Assembly: GCF_001042905.1 (NCBI RefSeq) | Contig: NZ_JYLB01000001.1 | Coordinates: 372,001-436,000 of the forward strand | Origin: Pseudomonas lini | Lineage (GTDB): Bacteria > Pseudomonadota > Gammaproteobacteria > Pseudomonadales > Pseudomonadaceae | Length of the DNA stretch: 64,000 bases | Reading direction: 5' to 3' | Part shown: positions 62,792 to 64,000 of the stretch, in pieces | Position numbering within the stretch: the first letter of the stretch is position 1 | Layout of the letters: each line of letters opens with the position of its first letter | Made by a program: the position numbers and the translations under genes | Notes under the pieces: generated by a model | What the model saw: only the letters and a program-made list of their open reading frames with translations | Databases searched by the model: none | Told to the model about the DNA's origin: nothing

Positions 62792-62878
62792 ATGTGCATC
62801 CTATACATGGCCGACCCTGCCGATGCGCAGAAATGGCGAGATTGCCTGTCCCTTTTTACCAATCCCCCGATGTCATGA
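62792..62878 (+). CDS. 28-residue ORF, possible N-terminal stub of a GhrA-like reductase
   Basis: ATG 62792 follows GGGAG by six bases and lies 10 bases after the oxygenase. It reads MCILYMADPADAQKWRDCLS and stops after LFTNPPMS. The first half resembles the start of hydroxypyruvate/glyoxylate reductase A proteins, which begin with a short beta strand and DPxxAxxWRxAL. The frame then ends by a stop. Either a degenerate stub or a small peptide; only the good ribosome site supports translation. Confidence 0.35.
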   Translation: MCILYMADPADAQKWRDCLSLFTNPPMS

Positions 62879-62887
62879 AGAGGAGAA

Positions 62888-62929
62888 AACGACCCAAAGC
62901 AGACACTTGCTGATCATCCCCGGGTCGTT
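62888..62929 (-). terminator. terminator of the ABC exporter gene
   Basis: Stem AACGACCC / GGGTCGTT; on the minus strand it is followed by TTCTCCTCTTC. It lies just after the stop of the minus-strand ABC gene and may also stop plus-strand transcription. Confidence 0.55.
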
Positions 62930-62934
62930 CACGC

Positions 62935-64000
62935 TCATACCTGATCCATAGCCTCGGTCACCCCCCGATCCTCACCCAGGAACCCGCCACTCTGATGGTG
63001 CCACAGCCGCGCATAGATGCCGTTCCTGGCGAGCAATTCGGTGTGGGTGCCCTGTTCGATGATGCGTCCATCGTCCATGACAATAAGTCGATCCATCGCC
63101 GCAATCGTGGACAGTCGATGGGCGATGGCGATGACGGTTTTGCCCTCCATCATTTCATCGAGGCTTTCCTGAATGGCCACTTCGACTTCCGAATCCAGCG
63201 CGCTGGTAGCCTCGTCAAGTAGCAGGATCGGGGCGTTCTTGAGCATCACTCGGGCAATCGCGACGCGCTGGCGCTGGCCGCCCGAAAGCTTGATGCCGCG
63301 CTCGCCCACCAAGGTGTCGTAGCCGGTGCGCCCTTGCCGGTCGCTCAGTTGGCTGATGAACTCATCGGCCTGGGCATTGGCCGCGGCGCTGCGGATTTGC
63401 GCGTCGGTCGCGCCGGGACGGCCGTAGGCGATGTTGTCGCGAATGGAGCGGTGCAGCAGGGAAGTGTCTTGGGTGACCATGCCGATGGCGCCGCGCAGGC
63501 TGTCTTGCGTCACGTGCGCAATGTCTTGCCCGTCAATGCGAATCTGCCCGCTGTCGACGTCATAGAAGCGCAGCAGCAAGTTGATGAGCGTGGATTTGCC
63601 CGCGCCGGAGCGGCCCACCAGGCCGATTTTTTCGCCCGGACGAATGTTCAGGCTCAGGCCATCGAGCACTTGGCGTTCGCCATTGTAGTTGAAGCTCACG
63701 TTGTCGAAGGTTACCGCCCCGCCGGAGGTCACCAGCACGCCCGCGTCCGGCGCATCCTGCACCTTGGGGCCGCGGGTAAGGGTTGCCATGCCATCCTGCA
63801 CGGTGCCGATGCTCTCGAACAGCGAGGTCATTTGCCACATGATCCAGTGCGACATGCCATTGATACGCAACGCCATGGCGGTGATTGCCGCCACAGCGCC
63901 TGCGCCGACCTCACCCTGGTGCCATAGCCACAGCGCATAACCACCTGCTGCCATGATCAACGCCACCACCAATGCCTGGTTGACGATCTCGAACTGGCTG
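62935..64000 (-). CDS. ABC exporter, fused membrane and ATPase domains (3' part only)
   Basis: The frame stays open to the right edge, so the N-terminal part with most membrane helices lies outside; the TTG near 63972 is not the start. Visible are the last helices (ALVVALIMAAGGYALWLW), then a full ATPase domain with Walker A GRSGAGKST, signature LSGGQRQR, Walker B ILLLDEATSALD and H-loop IAHRLST. This is the MsbA/multidrug type III exporter pattern. The D-loop and Walker motifs are intact. It probably exports a lipid, drug or peptide as a homo- or heterodimer. Confidence 0.92.
   Translation of the reverse strand, partial: SQFEIVNQALVVALIMAAGGYALWLWHQGEVGAGAVAAITAMALRINGMSHWIMWQMTSLFESIGTVQDGMATLTRGPKVQDAPDAGVLVTSGGAVTFDNVSFNYNGERQVLDGLSLNIRPGEKIGLVGRSGAGKSTLINLLLRFYDVDSGQIRIDGQDIAHVTQDSLRGAIGMVTQDTSLLHRSIRDNIAYGRPGATDAQIRSAAANAQADEFISQLSDRQGRTGYDTLVGERGIKLSGGQRQRVAIARVMLKNAPILLLDEATSALDSEVEVAIQESLDEMMEGKTVIAIAHRLSTIAAMDRLIVMDDGRIIEQGTHTELLARNGIYARLWHHQSGGFLGEDRGVTEAMDQV

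Noticed and set aside
1..64000. Search for CRISPR arrays, tRNA genes, phage genes or intact insertion sequences
   Set aside because: No regularly spaced repeats, tRNA-like cloverleaf ends, transposase or phage structural motifs were recognised by reading the sequence.

Overview
The window looks like chromosomal DNA of a soil or plant-associated Pseudomonas, probably of the fluorescens/putida kind. GC is moderately high, most genes carry a purine-rich ribosome site with GGAG or AGGA, many genes overlap by ATGA, and the gene families are typical of the genus: OprM-like RND pump, ProVWX-type betaine importer, GlxA/AraC regulators, isoquinoline oxidoreductase-type molybdoenzyme. It is accessory, catabolic DNA with no ribosomal, tRNA or core replication genes. 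No CRISPR array, prophage or intact insertion sequence was seen.

Layout. (1) 1-9.5 kb: an oxidation operon with an F420-reductase-like NADP-binding protein (cut by the left edge), a GMC alcohol oxidase/dehydrogenase, an aldehyde dehydrogenase, a two-subunit molybdenum aldehyde dehydrogenase with a triheme cytochrome c, and a membrane metallophosphoesterase. (2) 9.5-13.2 kb, minus strand: aldo/keto reductase, SDR, exported cyclophilin-like protein and a DLH-like hydrolase. (3) 13.2-15.0 kb: a gene graveyard with a frameshifted iorA copy and what reads as a decayed ureD. (4) 15.0-18.2 kb: a GC-rich island with a membrane-anchored catalase-type peroxidase, a cytochrome b561 overlapping it, and a PQQ-type sugar dehydrogenase. 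(5) 19.2-25.7 kb: an RND efflux pump split around its TetR regulator, with a matching operator in both promoters. (6) 25.8-32.6 kb: two MFS transporters, a second DLH-like hydrolase, an AraC regulator, a divergent Nramp protein, and relics of an SDR and a zinc alcohol dehydrogenase. (7) 32.7-47.6 kb: a betaine-type catabolic region with two GlxA-family regulators, MmgE/PrpD protein, ProVWX importer, LysR, Rieske oxygenase, then a tightly overlapped DapA-like lyase - aldehyde dehydrogenase - FAD oxidoreductase operon, and an EamA exporter. (8) 48.0-57.8 kb: a NylB-like serine hydrolase, outer-membrane porin, PotF-like binding protein, TetR, GntR, a complete polar amino-acid ABC importer and a gamma-glutamyltransferase-like enzyme. 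(9) 57.8-61.5 kb: a TetR-like regulator, a divergent ProC-like reductase and a TMADH/DgcA/StcD-like flavin N-demethylase with a striking 44-bp palindrome upstream. (10) 61.8-64 kb: an AT-rich 2-oxoglutarate/Fe(II) oxygenase, a tiny remnant ORF and the 3' part of an ABC exporter.

How the genes may work together (inference). Region 7 and region 9 together hold most parts of a route for N-methylated compounds: import by ProVWX, oxidative demethylation by the Rieske enzyme and the flavin demethylase, FAD-linked oxidation of the free (imino)amine, DapA-like deamination or aldol cleavage and aldehyde oxidation. The order DapA-like / ALDH / FAD oxidase resembles hydroxyproline catabolism, so hydroxyproline betaine or proline betaine are sensible candidate substrates. 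Region 8 looks like uptake and hydrolysis of amide- or gamma-glutamyl-linked compounds. Many end-fragments of genes between intact ones show that the whole window has been shaped by repeated insertion and deletion.
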